Shown: positions 1 to 8,368 of the stretch, one piece after another
Numbering within the stretch: position 1 is the stretch's first letter
Layout of the letters: the number at the start of each line of letters is the position of its first letter
Assembly (NCBI GenBank): GCA_902782145.1
Contig: CACZLZ010000020.1
Coordinates: 1 to 47,550, forward strand
Length of the DNA: 47,550 bases
Source of the DNA: an uncultured Aeromonadales bacterium
GTDB taxonomy: Bacteria; Pseudomonadota; Gammaproteobacteria; Enterobacterales; Succinivibrionaceae
Direction: 5' to 3'
The notes under the pieces: model-generated
What the model was told of the DNA's origin: nothing
The model's database searches: none
The model's input: the letters and a program-made list of their open reading frames with translations, nothing else
Translations under genes and position numbers: made by a program

Positions 1-95
1 TTAGCAAGACCGATAGATTTTAAAATACTGCCAACGATTGGAAGACCTCCGTAAGGTACGATGTCTTTTGGGGTATGCTCAATTGTGACTTGCAT
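1..95 (-). CDS. IS1380-like transposase, N-terminal 31 residues (cut by window edge)
   Basis: An ATG at 95 opens a minus-strand frame that runs off the left edge without a stop. The visible protein begins MQVTIEHTPKDIVPYGGLPI and continues to a Gly-Leu-Ala. A short hydrophilic stretch followed by PYGGL and a hydrophobic helix resembles the N-terminus of IS1380-family DDE transposases (Pfam DDE_Tnp_1_4), which usually have a P-[FY]-GG-L motif there. Only 31 codons are visible, so no catalytic residue can be checked. The AT-rich composition matches the flanking island. The family call is from memory of the motif and is tentative. Confidence 0.5.
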   Translation of the reverse strand, partial: MQVTIEHTPKDIVPYGGLPIVGSILKSIGLA

Positions 96-104
96 AGTGA
101 CCTC

Positions 105-145
105 ATAACAATAAATAGAAATCACAGTGTTTTATTTATTGTTAT
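105..145. repeat. 13-bp perfect inverted repeat upstream of the transposase fragment
   Basis: ATAACAATAAATA (105-117) and TATTTATTGTTAT (133-145) are exact reverse complements separated by 15 bases. The pair lies 10 bases upstream of the transposase start codon. It could be an operator, a hairpin that keeps outside transcription from reaching the transposase, or part of the element end. No T-tract follows directly on either side, so a classical terminator is not obvious. Confidence 0.6.
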
Positions 146-270
146 ATGTAGAATCAATTAAAATGCAATAGAAATTTTAAAAAAATTGCTCACCATTTGG
201 GAAAACCAAAAATTTTTTTAAACGGCTAAAAGTATAGACTGTATAAGGATCTTTTGGGTTTGAAAAAATT

Positions 271-651
271 TTGGTCACTCATTATGGTAGAGTTAGACAG
301 CAAATATCCGAATTTGGTTGGCAAATAACTTTTGAAAGTTGGAAAAACTATCTATTTACTGAGTGTAAAACTCCTGAGTCAGTTATTAATTTTGCTACTT
401 TGTTTTGGTCATATGGAGGACAGGACTATCCTGTTATCGATCCCTATAAATTTCTTGGATATTTTTATTATCGCATAAATTTCAATATAATGAAGTATGA
501 TGATCTTATGATTCTTGATAGCCTTTCAATTTGTCTTTTGCCAAAAGCTGGATATTCATCTGCTGATCGCTTAATTAACGTTGACTATATTCCAGAACGT
601 GATCCAAATATCATAGCACAAGTTGAGGAATATAAATCTATGAGGTTATAG
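271..651 (+). CDS. Small unknown protein, paralogue A (probably N-terminally truncated)
   Basis: The open frame runs from after a stop at 244-246 to 651. The first possible start is a TTG at 271, with no convincing ribosome binding site. From QQISEFGW onward the protein is closely similar to the product at 883-1338 (shared: LFTECKTPESVINFA, YGGQDYP, PYKFLGYFYYRINF, MILDSL, PKAGY, ADR, YIPE, QVEEYKS). The 35-40 residues that open the second copy are missing here, so this copy is either truncated or has a different, unrecognised start. It has no signal peptide or membrane segment. Codon and base use are AT-rich, unlike the core genes. I do not recognise the family. Small, tandemly duplicated, diverging proteins in such islands are often immunity proteins, but that is inference. 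Confidence 0.55.
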   Translation: MVTHYGRVRQQISEFGWQITFESWKNYLFTECKTPESVINFATLFWSYGGQDYPVIDPYKFLGYFYYRINFNIMKYDDLMILDSLSICLLPKAGYSSADRLINVDYIPERDPNIIAQVEEYKSMRL

Positions 652-800
652 TCGTCATTAGCAACATAAGGCTATGTGTGTTGTAATGCAGACATAACGC
701 TGACTTTTAGAAAATGGTAACTTGGCGCGGGAAAGACTCAAATTTTTACTCATTTTGCTTATTCCGTGCTTTCGCTTTATCTTTCAACGAATATTGCTGA
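652..800. other. Intergenic stretch with no intact frame
   Basis: AT-rich DNA between the two paralogues. Reading it in three frames gives only short stretches (for example a 30-codon frame around 735-825) broken by stops. It is probably decayed coding sequence continuous with the remnant at 801-893, but no product can be recognised. Confidence 0.4.
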
Positions 801-893
801 ATTATCAGTAACTACCGAATCCTGGAAGATTTATACAATAAAAATCATGACGTTTTTGATGTTAATTTAAAGTGGAGAAAAGATGATAAATAA
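801..893 (+). pseudogene. C-terminal remnant of a coding sequence, possibly a toxin tail
   Basis: After a TGA at 798-800 a frame of 30 codons reads through to TAA at 891-893. Its residues look protein-like, with ILEDLYNKNHDVFDV followed by NLKWRKDDK and the stop. There is no start codon or ribosome binding site, so it reads as the end of a gene whose upstream part is gone or frameshifted. Its stop overlaps the ATG at 883 by 11 bases, the translational coupling typical of toxin/immunity pairs. That pairing is inferred from the arrangement; no toxin domain is identified. Confidence 0.35.
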
Positions 894-1338
894 CAAGATT
901 GATGAAGAAACAATTTGGCTTTTTTCACGTACCTATGGACTCGGCACTAATGAAGAAGAAAGAGAAGCTAATAACAGATCTAGTCAGCAAATATCAGAAT
1001 TTGGTTGGAAAAAAACTTTTGTTAGCTGGCAAAAATATCTTTTTACTGAATGTAAAACTCCGGAATCAGTTATAAATTTTGCTAATTTGTTTTGGATTTA
1101 TGGAGGCCAAGATTATCCAATCAATGAACCTTATAAATTCCTGGGGTATTTCTACTATCGGATAAATTTTGAAACAGCAAAGTATGATAAACTCATGATT
1201 CTCGATAGCCTAGCGATTGATATTTTGCCTAAGGCTGGGTATTTATATGCTGATCGATTCATTAATGATGATTACATTCCGGAACTTGACCAAAATATAA
1301 TTAAACAAGTAGAGGAGTACAAATCATTAGGATTATAA
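883..1338 (+). CDS. Small unknown protein, paralogue B (151 aa)
   Basis: ATG at 883 follows GGAGAAAAG, a reasonable ribosome binding site though very close to the start. The product is soluble, slightly acidic and aromatic-rich, without signal peptide. Residues from about 35 to the end match paralogue A through nearly the whole length; the DNA copies are also visibly related (roughly four bases in five over the block beginning agcaaatatc). Residues 1-34 are unique to this copy and may be the authentic N-terminus. The family is not recognised. Overlap with an upstream coding remnant, duplication with divergence and island composition are together suggestive of an immunity protein for a lost polymorphic toxin; that remains a hypothesis. 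Confidence 0.7.
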   Translation: MINNKIDEETIWLFSRTYGLGTNEEEREANNRSSQQISEFGWKKTFVSWQKYLFTECKTPESVINFANLFWIYGGQDYPINEPYKFLGYFYYRINFETAKYDKLMILDSLAIDILPKAGYLYADRFINDDYIPELDQNIIKQVEEYKSLGL

Positions 1339-1410
1339 CTGTCTACGAAATGTTTCTTATTATATCCTCTTCATTTCCAAATTTGAGATTTGATTTCTTT
1401 CACGCGATCA

Positions 1411-1432
1411 AAAAACCGCCCAAAGGGCGGTT
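1411..1432 (-). terminator. Rho-independent terminator of the secreted leucine-rich protein gene
   Basis: On the minus strand AACCGCCC (1432-1425), loop TTT, GGGCGGTT (1421-1414) is followed by a run of T. It lies about 60 bases past the stop codon at 1492. Confidence 0.85.
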
Positions 1433-1491
1433 CTCTGATTTATAAGCCTCATGCAGTAAACTGAAGGGCATCAGCCCTTGGTAAACTGTAC

Positions 1492-2979
1492 TTAGCGCTC
1501 GTTGATCCTGATCTTCTCGTTGGCAAAGCCGGACAGTTCCTCAGCAGAGAATGCTCCCTTCTTCACAGTCAGGGTCTTCAGTGCTGGCAGGGCCTTAAGT
1601 GATTTCAGGGTGGTGATCCCCGTAGCCTTGGAGATGTCCACTGAGGTCAGGGCGGTAAGAGATGAAGCGTCAAAATTGGTCACCTCAACTTCTGTCAGCT
1701 CCAGGGAAGTGAGTTTCTTCAGCTTGGCAAGGAAAGCGAGATCCACACTCTTGCTGACCCGGGCAATTTTGAGCTTTTCCAGGGACTCCAAGCTGCCCAA
1801 CGATTCCGGCGAAGTGATTTCCGGTACCTTGTCGATGCTCAGCTGCTTGAGGTTCTTGAGTCCGGCGGCAAACTTGCCGTCAAGATTGCTGTTGCAGGTG
1901 TTGAGACCCAGGACTTCCATCTTCTCCAGACTGGTCAGCTCGGCAATGGCGGCGGTGTTGGTGACAGGATTGTCCTTGGTGCATGACCACAGTGTCAGAA
2001 CCTTGAGTTTGGACGCACCTTTGATCTGGGACAGGTCAACAGGAAGCCTCATGCTCCAGATGGTCAGGTTCTCAATCCCGGAGCCGTTAACTGGGGTATA
2101 GTCAGCAATTTTCTCGGAGAACAGCCGCAGTTCCTTCAGGTTGGGGGTTTTCTTAACCCATTCAATGCTGTCCATGGCAGTCATGCCGGTGTGGATGGTT
2201 GTGACTTGGGTCAGGGCACCCAGGGTCTGGTAGTTGCCACCCTTGGAGGCGTAGACGTCAACCTTCTTCAGGGCCGGCATGGCGGCCAGTGGGGTGAAGT
2301 CTGATACAGTGGCACCGTAGAGACTCAGTTCCTCGGTCAGTTTGTTGGCAGCCAGGGGCGTAAAGTCTTTGATGTTGGCATAGCGGAAATTCAGAACCTT
2401 GGCGGTGCTGAACTTGTTGGCCGGGGTAAGATCAGGGATATCTGCGTTATTGATTGAGGCCATGTGCACCTTGGGAGCATCGGGCAGACCGTCAATGGAT
2501 TTTAGCGAGTCTGCGGTGATGTCCACATTCTGCAGATGGATCATGGGGTTCATCCACTTGAGGGTGGTCAGACCCTTGGACTTGATGTGGATGCTGTCCA
2601 GATCCTTGAACTTTGCCAGCATGTCGTAGTTGGAGACAGCGTCAGCATCTACGGAGACGGCGTTGCTGATCTCAACGTTCTTCAGTGGCTCAATGCTGGT
2701 GAGGGTCTTGCTGTCAATGTAGATCCTTTCATAGGAGGTGAAGTCTCCCATGATCTTGGCCAGATCCTCGCTGTTGACGTCCTTGAGCTTGAGAGTGACC
2801 TTTCCGGCGCCAATGCTGCCTGCGGCCTCCTTGAACTGGGCAGCCATCTCCTGGGTGTAGCCGTTCTTGATCTCGATGCTCCTGCCTGAAACCTTGATGG
2901 ACGGATCGCTGGCTGCCCAGGCTGAGGCTGCCAGGCCAGCGGTCACTGCGAAGGCAAGCAAAGATCTCTTCAGTTTCAT
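1492..2979 (-). CDS. Secreted leucine-rich-repeat-like protein (495 aa)
   Basis: The start is the ATG at 2979, preceded by AAGGAG seven bases upstream; it opens a classical Sec signal peptide (MKLKRSLLAFAVTAGLAASA, cleavage near AWA-ASD). An upstream in-frame start at 3021 would bury the signal, so it is rejected. The mature protein is built of irregular 20-25-residue units with the leucine-rich pattern LxxLxLxxxx (for example LKNLKQLSID, LESLEKLKIA, LKKLTSLELTE, LPALKTLTVKK), preceded by a short segment of about 60 residues. There are few cysteines and no C-terminal anchor, so it is probably periplasmic or exported. Leucine-rich repeats bind other proteins; the ligand is unknown. It is transcribed alone, between its own promoter and terminator. 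Confidence 0.8.
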   Translation of the reverse strand: MKLKRSLLAFAVTAGLAASAWAASDPSIKVSGRSIEIKNGYTQEMAAQFKEAAGSIGAGKVTLKLKDVNSEDLAKIMGDFTSYERIYIDSKTLTSIEPLKNVEISNAVSVDADAVSNYDMLAKFKDLDSIHIKSKGLTTLKWMNPMIHLQNVDITADSLKSIDGLPDAPKVHMASINNADIPDLTPANKFSTAKVLNFRYANIKDFTPLAANKLTEELSLYGATVSDFTPLAAMPALKKVDVYASKGGNYQTLGALTQVTTIHTGMTAMDSIEWVKKTPNLKELRLFSEKIADYTPVNGSGIENLTIWSMRLPVDLSQIKGASKLKVLTLWSCTKDNPVTNTAAIAELTSLEKMEVLGLNTCNSNLDGKFAAGLKNLKQLSIDKVPEITSPESLGSLESLEKLKIARVSKSVDLAFLAKLKKLTSLELTEVEVTNFDASSLTALTSVDISKATGITTLKSLKALPALKTLTVKKGAFSAEELSGFANEKIRINER

Positions 2980-3182
2980 TTGTGTACTCCTTGTGCAAAA
3001 TTGAGGTGCATATGATGGCACTTTTCCCCGGAGTTCGGCCTGCTTTCCCTATAGGATAGGGCTGCATACCGGGGCCGGAGTGTCATGGGGCGCCGCCTTC
3101 AACAGGAATACATAACATGCTGATCACACGGCGGCGGGGCGATCCTTCCGGAACACCTCTTTTCCGGATCCTGACGGGAGGA

Positions 3183-3191
3183 ATTGTAGCA
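3183..3191 (-). promoter_or_regulatory. Extended -10 promoter for the leucine-rich protein gene
   Basis: The minus strand reads TGCTACAAT, an extended -10 (TGn plus TACAAT). The predicted transcript would have a leader of about 195 bases before the ATG at 2979. No strong -35 is visible, as expected for extended -10 promoters. Confidence 0.5.
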
Positions 3192-3259
3192 GAACTTACG
3201 GATCTGTAGTTACAGTATCAGTTCCTGAACTGGTTTTCTCCAGGAGGTGAAGTGGCTTT

Positions 3260-4201
3260 TCAGTCATCGTCGTCCAGTTTTGACGGATCGAGCAGATCCT
3301 CCGGAGTCCTGATGACGATGACATCGCACTGGAGATCATCCATGATCCTTTCGGCAGTGTTGCCGATCATAGCGCCGCTGAAACCGTCCCGTCCCATGGA
3401 GCCCAGAAGGACTGCGGCGGCCTTGAGGGAGTTGGCGGTTTCCGGGATCACGTCATCGGGGCTGCCGGTGAGCAGGTGAATGTTTTCGTGGGGGATCCGG
3501 TGATCGTCGGCGTAGCGTTTGAGCTTGGCATTGCAGTCATTGCGCACCGCCTCGCTGTAGGTGCTGGGAAGGTAGCCGGGAACGTCGATGTAGGTGTTGA
3601 TGATGGGAAAGTTCACCGCATAGACCAGGTGGATCTCGCAGCCTGACAGGCGGCAGAGGATCTGGGCCTCCCGGAGGAGTTTGCGGTTGACCCGGTTGCA
3701 GAAGCCAAGCTCGGTGAAGTTCAGGGCCACCAGGATGGGGCTGCCCTTCTGCCACTGTTCGCCTTTCACCAGGATCACAGGGATCTGGGCTTTCCGCAGG
3801 AGGCGGCGATCCTCGGATCCGGTGATCATGTCCAGGGTGCCGTATTCCGAAAAGGTCTTAAGGATGAGATCGTAACAGCCGTTTTTTAGCTCGGCGCCGA
3901 TGGCACTGCCGGCGCTTCTGGTCCAGATAACCTTGACCGTGATCTGATCGCCGGAGATCCCCTGATCTTTGATGGCCTGCTCCAGTTCGGCCTCCCGGGC
4001 GTCCACGATCCGGGAAAGCATTTCCTCCTTTTCCGGGAAGGACATGATGGATCCCAGTTCCCGGGAGAAGTCGAAAACCGGAAGCAGCACGGTGATCCGC
4101 ACATCCTCATCCAGTTTTGCCAGCAGCAGTGTCTTTTCCAGGGCATTGATGTTGATTTCGCCGGCGTCCAGCACGGCCAGCACATTGCGGTAGTTCTTCA
4201 T
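3260..4201 (-). CDS. uspE: Universal stress protein UspE (tandem Usp domains)
   Basis: The 313-residue product has the length and architecture of E. coli UspE (316 aa): two Usp alpha/beta domains, about residues 1-150 and 155-300. Domain 2 ends with the nucleotide-binding pattern G-2X-G-9X-G-N-T (LLGSMGRDGFSG followed by AMIGNTAE). Recognisable UspE blocks include PVFDFSREL, LLRKAQIPVILVK, ALN, IPHENIHLL and the acidic end DDDD. The start chosen is the ATG at 4201 (MKNYRNVLAVLD), which matches the UspE N-terminus; a longer frame from a TTG at 4246 adds 15 residues not seen in the family. UspE-type proteins are cytoplasmic stress proteins linked to motility, adhesion and oxidative or DNA-damage resistance. 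It is monocistronic and on the same strand as its neighbours. Confidence 0.93.
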   Translation of the reverse strand: MKNYRNVLAVLDAGEININALEKTLLLAKLDEDVRITVLLPVFDFSRELGSIMSFPEKEEMLSRIVDAREAELEQAIKDQGISGDQITVKVIWTRSAGSAIGAELKNGCYDLILKTFSEYGTLDMITGSEDRRLLRKAQIPVILVKGEQWQKGSPILVALNFTELGFCNRVNRKLLREAQILCRLSGCEIHLVYAVNFPIINTYIDVPGYLPSTYSEAVRNDCNAKLKRYADDHRIPHENIHLLTGSPDDVIPETANSLKAAAVLLGSMGRDGFSGAMIGNTAERIMDDLQCDVIVIRTPEDLLDPSKLDDDD

Positions 4202-4773
4202 TCCCAGTTCCCGTCCTGCTTTCCTGATGGTTGACAATGGCTTCAATCCTAGCAGTTTGTCACCCTGGTGTGGGCAACTGATCTCCCAAAACCGGAATGA
4301 CGAACCGGATTTTTGTGTTGTTTGTGTCCGGGATCCCGTGCCTTTTGCACTTGCTTCCTGGGGTGTTGTCAGTGGGTGATGTGGGGATGCCAGGCACGCA
4401 GCGCCTCCCGGTTACATGGTGAATCCTGGAGGACTGCGGTCTGGGGGTAGCAGGCGGGCAGGGGAGTCCGGAAGCCCGGACCGGACGCAGATCTGAAACC
4501 TGAGCCGACAGGGAAGACAGGCGGACCGGGAGAGTGTTATCAGCGGGATGGTGGGAGCATGGGGCGCGGGAGGCGTGTTTTCGGGGAGGATCGGGAACTC
4601 ACGGAGCGGGAGGAGATCTTAGGGGTGAGACCGGGATCATGGGGCGGGAGCCCGGATCTGCATGCCCCGGAATGAAAAAAGCCGCTGTTCTGGCAGCGGC
4701 GTAAGAGGAGTATTTTCATGCTTTCCTGCCGTCCTCATCTCCCGGGGAGCCGGGACGGGGCAGGATCAGGTTA
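4202..4773. other. GC-rich intergenic region between rne and uspE
   Basis: It holds the rne terminator near its right end. A small GTCCGG/CCGGAC hairpin lies at 4466-4481, and two related stretches around 4554 and 4633 both contain CATGGGGCG. No frame in it shows protein-like composition. The uspE promoter must lie here, but I cannot point to a clear hexamer pair. Confidence 0.5.
4675..4700 (-). terminator. Rho-independent terminator of rne
   Basis: On the minus strand GCCGCTG (4700-4694), a six-base loop and CAGCGGC (4687-4681) are followed by six T (4680-4675). It lies 73 bases past the rne stop. Confidence 0.88.
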
Positions 4774-7239
4774 TCACTCTCCGGAGATCTTTTCCGGGCT
4801 TCCCATGGGGATCTCGGCAAAGGAGACGGCGGCAGATGCACCGGCGGCTCTGCCGGAAGACTGGACCGGAACCCGCTCCAGGGTTGCGCTCCCGGGCTGC
4901 AGGGAAGGGGCCAGTTCACGGTGCTCCGGCTGAGCGGGCTCGCTGGTGGCGATGCTGATCGCCCCGGCTCCCGAGGCCCGGATAAATGCAGATCCGTTAT
5001 CGGCGGGCACTCTGGGCTCTGCCGGGAGTCCCGGAGGGAGCTCACGGTGCTCCGGCTGGGCAGGCTCACTGACGGCGAACCTCACCACTGAGGCTCCTGC
5101 CGGGCTGATGCGGCCCGGGGCGCGGCGCTGGCGTCTTGACTCGGACTGGTTGCCCCGGGGCTGACGGGGAGTTCTGGTGCGGGGGGCCTCAGGTGCAGCT
5201 GCCGGAGATGTCGGGATGCTGTCCTGGATCTCCGGTGCCTGATCAGTGCCCTGCCTTACCCTGGTGCGCACGTCCCGGCGTTCACGGCGCTCCCTGCGCT
5301 CCTTCTTTTCCGGAGCCTCCTGGGGGAAATCAGGGCGCATCTGGGCGGAGGTCTGGATCTCCGTGGGTGCCTTCATATTGTCACTGATCGGCGTGTCTGC
5401 CGGGATCTGGCTGCGGTCCCGTGCTCCCTTGCGAGCCGGACGGTCCCTGCGGAACCTCTCCTGGCTGCTGCCCTCCGGCCTGGAGGTGCCGCCGCGGCGG
5501 CTGTCGGTGCCGTGGCGCTGACCGCGGCGTCCGCCCCGGTCGGAGGTCTTCCGCTGACCGGTGAAAATGGACTTGAAAGCTCCGGCCATCTTCTTAAAGA
5601 AGCCGGTGCAGGCAATCTTGGTGGGAGTGGGGGCGGGCTCCATCTCCTGGACTGCCATGACGCTGTTGACTGCCGGCACCTGCTTCTCATCAGAGGCCTC
5701 AGTCTGCTCAGGAACGTAGGAGCGGTCCTCAGCCAGCTTCTTGCCGATCTCCTCGTCGTCAATGCGCTCCTTCTTCCGCAGCCGGTACACCTCATAGTGG
5801 GGGGTGTCAATTTCCGGGTTGGGAATGATGTAGACCTTGACTCCGTGGCGCTTCTCAATGGTAGACACGGCGTCCTTCTTCTCATTGAGCAGGTAGGCGC
5901 CCACCTTCACCGGCACCTGGGCATGCACCTGCTCGGTGTTGCTCTTCAGGGCCTCTTCCTCAATCAGGTGGAGGATGGACAGGGACAGGGAGGCCACATC
6001 CCGGATAAAGCCCTGGCCCTGGCAGCGTGGGCACACATGGGTGCTGGTGTCGTTGATGGAGGGGCGGATGCGCTGCCGGGAGAGCTCCAGCAGGCCGAAG
6101 CGGGAGATCTTGGCGATCTGGATCCGGGCGCGGTCTGACTGGACAGCCTCCCGCATGCGGTTCTCCACCTCCCGCTGGTTCTTGGCGGGGGTCATGTCGA
6201 TGAAGTCAATGACAAACAGACCGCCCAGATCCCGGAGCCTCAGCTGGCGGGCGATTTCGTCGGCGGCCTCCAGGTTGGTCTGCAGGGCGGTTTCTTCAAT
6301 GTCGCCGCCTTTGGTGGCCTTGGCCGAGTTGATGTCGATGGAGGTCAGAGCCTCAGTGGGATCAATGACGATCTCGCCGCCGGAGGGGAGGCGGACCTTC
6401 CGCTGGAAGGCGGACTCGATCTGGTTTTCAATCTGGAAGTGGGTGAAGAGGGGCACCTCGTCAGTGTAGAGCTTCACCTTGCCGGCGAACTCGGGACGGA
6501 CGTTGCTGATGTGCTTCAGGGTCTTCTCGTAGATCTCCTTGTTGTCAATGATGATCTCGCCGATGTCCGGGCGCAGGTAGTCCCGCACGGCCCGGAGGAT
6601 CACATTGCTCTCCTGGTAGATCAGGAAGGGGGCGGGCTTGTCAACGGCAGCCTGCTTGATGAAGTCCCACAGTCTTGTGAGCACATTGAGATCCCATTCC
6701 AGTTCCTCGGCGGACTTGCCCACGCCGGCGGTGCGGATGATCACTCCCATGCCCTTGGGGATCTGGATGCTGCTCAGGGCCTCCTTCATCTCATCCCGCT
6801 CATCACCTTCGATGCGGCGGGAGATGCCGCCGGCCCGGGGATTGTTGGGCATGAGCACCAGGAAGCTGCCGGCCAGGCTGATGAATGTTGTCAGGGCTGC
6901 GCCCTTGAGACCCCGCTCTTCCTTTTCGATCTGAACGATGACCTCGGTGCCCTCGGGCAGTGCGTCGGCCAACTCAGTGCGGGAGGAGTAGGGATGGCCG
7001 TCCTTGAAGTACTCCTTGGAGATCTCCTTCAGGGGGAGGAAGCCGTGGCGGCCCACGCCGTAGTCCACAAAGGCGGCTTCCAGGCTTGGCTCAACCCTGG
7101 TTATGACGCCCTTGTAGATATTGGCTTTCTTCTGTTCATGACCGGGACCCTCAAGATCGAGATCATACAGTTTCTGCCCGTCCACAAGGGCAACACGCAT
7201 CTCCTCATTCTGAGCTGCGTTGATCAACATTCTTTTCAT
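4774..7239 (-). CDS. rne: Ribonuclease E
   Basis: Endoribonuclease E starts mRNA decay and matures 5S rRNA and tRNAs. The catalytic half (about residues 1-520) matches E. coli closely: MKRMLINA at the start, an S1 domain with ANIYKG and [13 protein letters not shown], the 5' sensor region, DNase I-like [12 protein letters not shown] with its metal-binding aspartates, and the zinc-link CPRC. The ATG at 7239 gives the conserved N-terminus; a TTG six bases upstream is rejected. The C-terminal part (about 520-821) is low-complexity and rich in Arg, Pro and Glu, as in scaffold regions that bind RNA and degradosome partners, but far shorter than in E. coli (1061 aa in total). It contains an internal duplication of [11 protein letters not shown] and ends SPEKISGE. 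No strong ribosome binding site is seen, and a leader exceeding 500 bases could hold the autoregulatory structure known for rne. Confidence 0.97.
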   Translation of the reverse strand: MKRMLINAAQNEEMRVALVDGQKLYDLDLEGPGHEQKKANIYKGVITRVEPSLEAAFVDYGVGRHGFLPLKEISKEYFKDGHPYSSRTELADALPEGTEVIVQIEKEERGLKGAALTTFISLAGSFLVLMPNNPRAGGISRRIEGDERDEMKEALSSIQIPKGMGVIIRTAGVGKSAEELEWDLNVLTRLWDFIKQAAVDKPAPFLIYQESNVILRAVRDYLRPDIGEIIIDNKEIYEKTLKHISNVRPEFAGKVKLYTDEVPLFTHFQIENQIESAFQRKVRLPSGGEIVIDPTEALTSIDINSAKATKGGDIEETALQTNLEAADEIARQLRLRDLGGLFVIDFIDMTPAKNQREVENRMREAVQSDRARIQIAKISRFGLLELSRQRIRPSINDTSTHVCPRCQGQGFIRDVASLSLSILHLIEEEALKSNTEQVHAQVPVKVGAYLLNEKKDAVSTIEKRHGVKVYIIPNPEIDTPHYEVYRLRKKERIDDEEIGKKLAEDRSYVPEQTEASDEKQVPAVNSVMAVQEMEPAPTPTKIACTGFFKKMAGAFKSIFTGQRKTSDRGGRRGQRHGTDSRRGGTSRPEGSSQERFRRDRPARKGARDRSQIPADTPISDNMKAPTEIQTSAQMRPDFPQEAPEKKERRERRERRDVRTRVRQGTDQAPEIQDSIPTSPAAAPEAPRTRTPRQPRGNQSESRRQRRAPGRISPAGASVVRFAVSEPAQPEHRELPPGLPAEPRVPADNGSAFIRASGAGAISIATSEPAQPEHRELAPSLQPGSATLERVPVQSSGRAAGASAAVSFAEIPMGSPEKISGE
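4914..5075 (-). repeat. Internal duplication in the RNase E tail
   Basis: Two copies of a segment encoding [11 protein letters not shown] lie about 126 bases apart (near 4914-4949 and 5040-5075), each read on the minus strand with strongly similar DNA. The duplication sits in the disordered scaffold region. Confidence 0.7.
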
Positions 7240-7771
7240 TAACAAACTCGGTTTTCAGGCCGTTTCCGGAAGGAATAGCGCACACAGATCCGGGAGCCGG
7301 GTCATCAGATGACCGCTAAACCGGTCCGGTTCTTCCGGTGGGGGCTTCTATTATGTGTAACATGTGCCGGCGGACAGAGCCGGTGCCTTGTAACCTGCTG
7401 GGCCGTTACGGCACACCCTGTGCGGACAGTCTTATGACGGGGGGCGGCAGAGCCGCCTGTTTCAGGTGATCCCCGGGGCTTTCAGCGCCGGGGCATCGAG
7501 TAGCGCGCCTTTTAGCGGGCCCGCATCTGCTGTCCGTTGTACCTCAGTCTGCTGTCCCGGACCCGGAGCGCTCCATTCGGAGGAAACTGTTTCTGTCTGT
7601 CATGATCAGAATGCGGGGATTATCGCCGGACAGCCTGAGGCCGCAGTCATTATCGCACAATGTGACGGCGGTTGCGAATAGCGGGAGCCGGCTGACTGTG
7701 ATCCAGACGACGCAGGTGAACAATTTTGCTCCCGTGTTTTATGCCGCCCGGGCAGGGCGGGAAACGGCGGA
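7240..7771 (-). other. rne leader / intergenic region
   Basis: This stretch of 532 bases lies between the SSB-like gene and rne, both on the minus strand. No frame looks coding. A CATAAT hexamer on the minus strand (about 7350) is the only promoter-like site seen. In enterobacteria rne has a long structured leader used for autoregulation; a similar role here is inference. Confidence 0.4.
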
Positions 7772-8368
7772 TCATCCCCGCTCAAGATCGGTCAGCAGGG
7801 TGCCGCCGGTGCCCAGGGACTCAAGGAAAAGATCGCGCATATAGGCGGAGCAGGGATCCGGCTCCCTGTCGCTGTCATCCCAGGTGGAATGCTCATATTC
7901 GTCATCCGTGTCTTCGGGTAGTTCACGGGCTCCGAAGAACAGGTCCCTGTAGAAGTCATCTTTGCTGAAAGCTATACCTTTCTCCCCGTAAGTGTTTTGT
8001 TCATTGATGTCTGCGGAGATTTCGTCGGTTATTTGGATGCTGTTTGCCTGGATCCAGGATATCATCTGCCCGGGCCCGGTACCTGCGTACCCTTCGCCGG
8101 GGCATACTGTGCTGTGAAGGCTTCCTTCGATGTAGACGCGGGTTCCCTGCCGGATCTGTTCCATCGCCTGATAAGCCAGATCACCTTCAGCCACAACCCT
8201 GTGGCGCTCCTTTATTATCTGGCAGTCGCCGGCCGGGCCGGTGCACTCCTCCTCCGTGATCAGGAAGAAACTAAGAGAGATTAAACATTCCAGACAGTAG
8301 TCGTCGAAACTCTCCGGCACGGTCTCAGCTGTGCCGTCCAGAAACACTTTGTTCACGCAGTCTGACAT
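7772..8368 (-). CDS. Divergent single-stranded DNA-binding protein-like (OB-fold) protein
   Basis: A good ribosome binding site (GGAGGAAAGC) precedes the ATG at 8368. The 198-residue product reads as a diverged SSB. VNKVFLDG at residues 5-12 corresponds to VNKVILVGNL of SSB. HRVVAEGDLA (about 56-65) corresponds to HRVVLFGKLA. QGTRVYIEGSL (about 74-84) corresponds to KGSQVYIEGQL. These are the successive strands of the OB fold. The SSB tail for partner binding (DDDIPF) is absent: the protein ends LLTDLERG after a long acidic linker rich in Asp and Glu (about 125-180). It also has several cysteines. It is therefore a paralogue rather than the housekeeping SSB. It sits upstream of rne on the same strand. 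The function is unknown; binding of single-stranded DNA or RNA is inferred. Confidence 0.72.
   Translation of the reverse strand: MSDCVNKVFLDGTAETVPESFDDYCLECLISLSFFLITEEECTGPAGDCQIIKERHRVVAEGDLAYQAMEQIRQGTRVYIEGSLHSTVCPGEGYAGTGPGQMISWIQANSIQITDEISADINEQNTYGEKGIAFSKDDFYRDLFFGARELPEDTDDEYEHSTWDDSDREPDPCSAYMRDLFLESLGTGGTLLTDLERG

Noticed and set aside
3022-3067. Upstream starts extending the leucine-rich protein or an alternative frame there
   Set aside because: The ATG at 2979 has AAGGAG and begins a clean signal peptide; extensions would mask it.
5512-7242. Long plus-strand open frames opposite rne (5512-6138, 6439-7242)
   Set aside because: They are antisense to conserved RNase E coding sequence, have no ribosome binding sites, and their open state follows from GC-rich third positions of the real gene.
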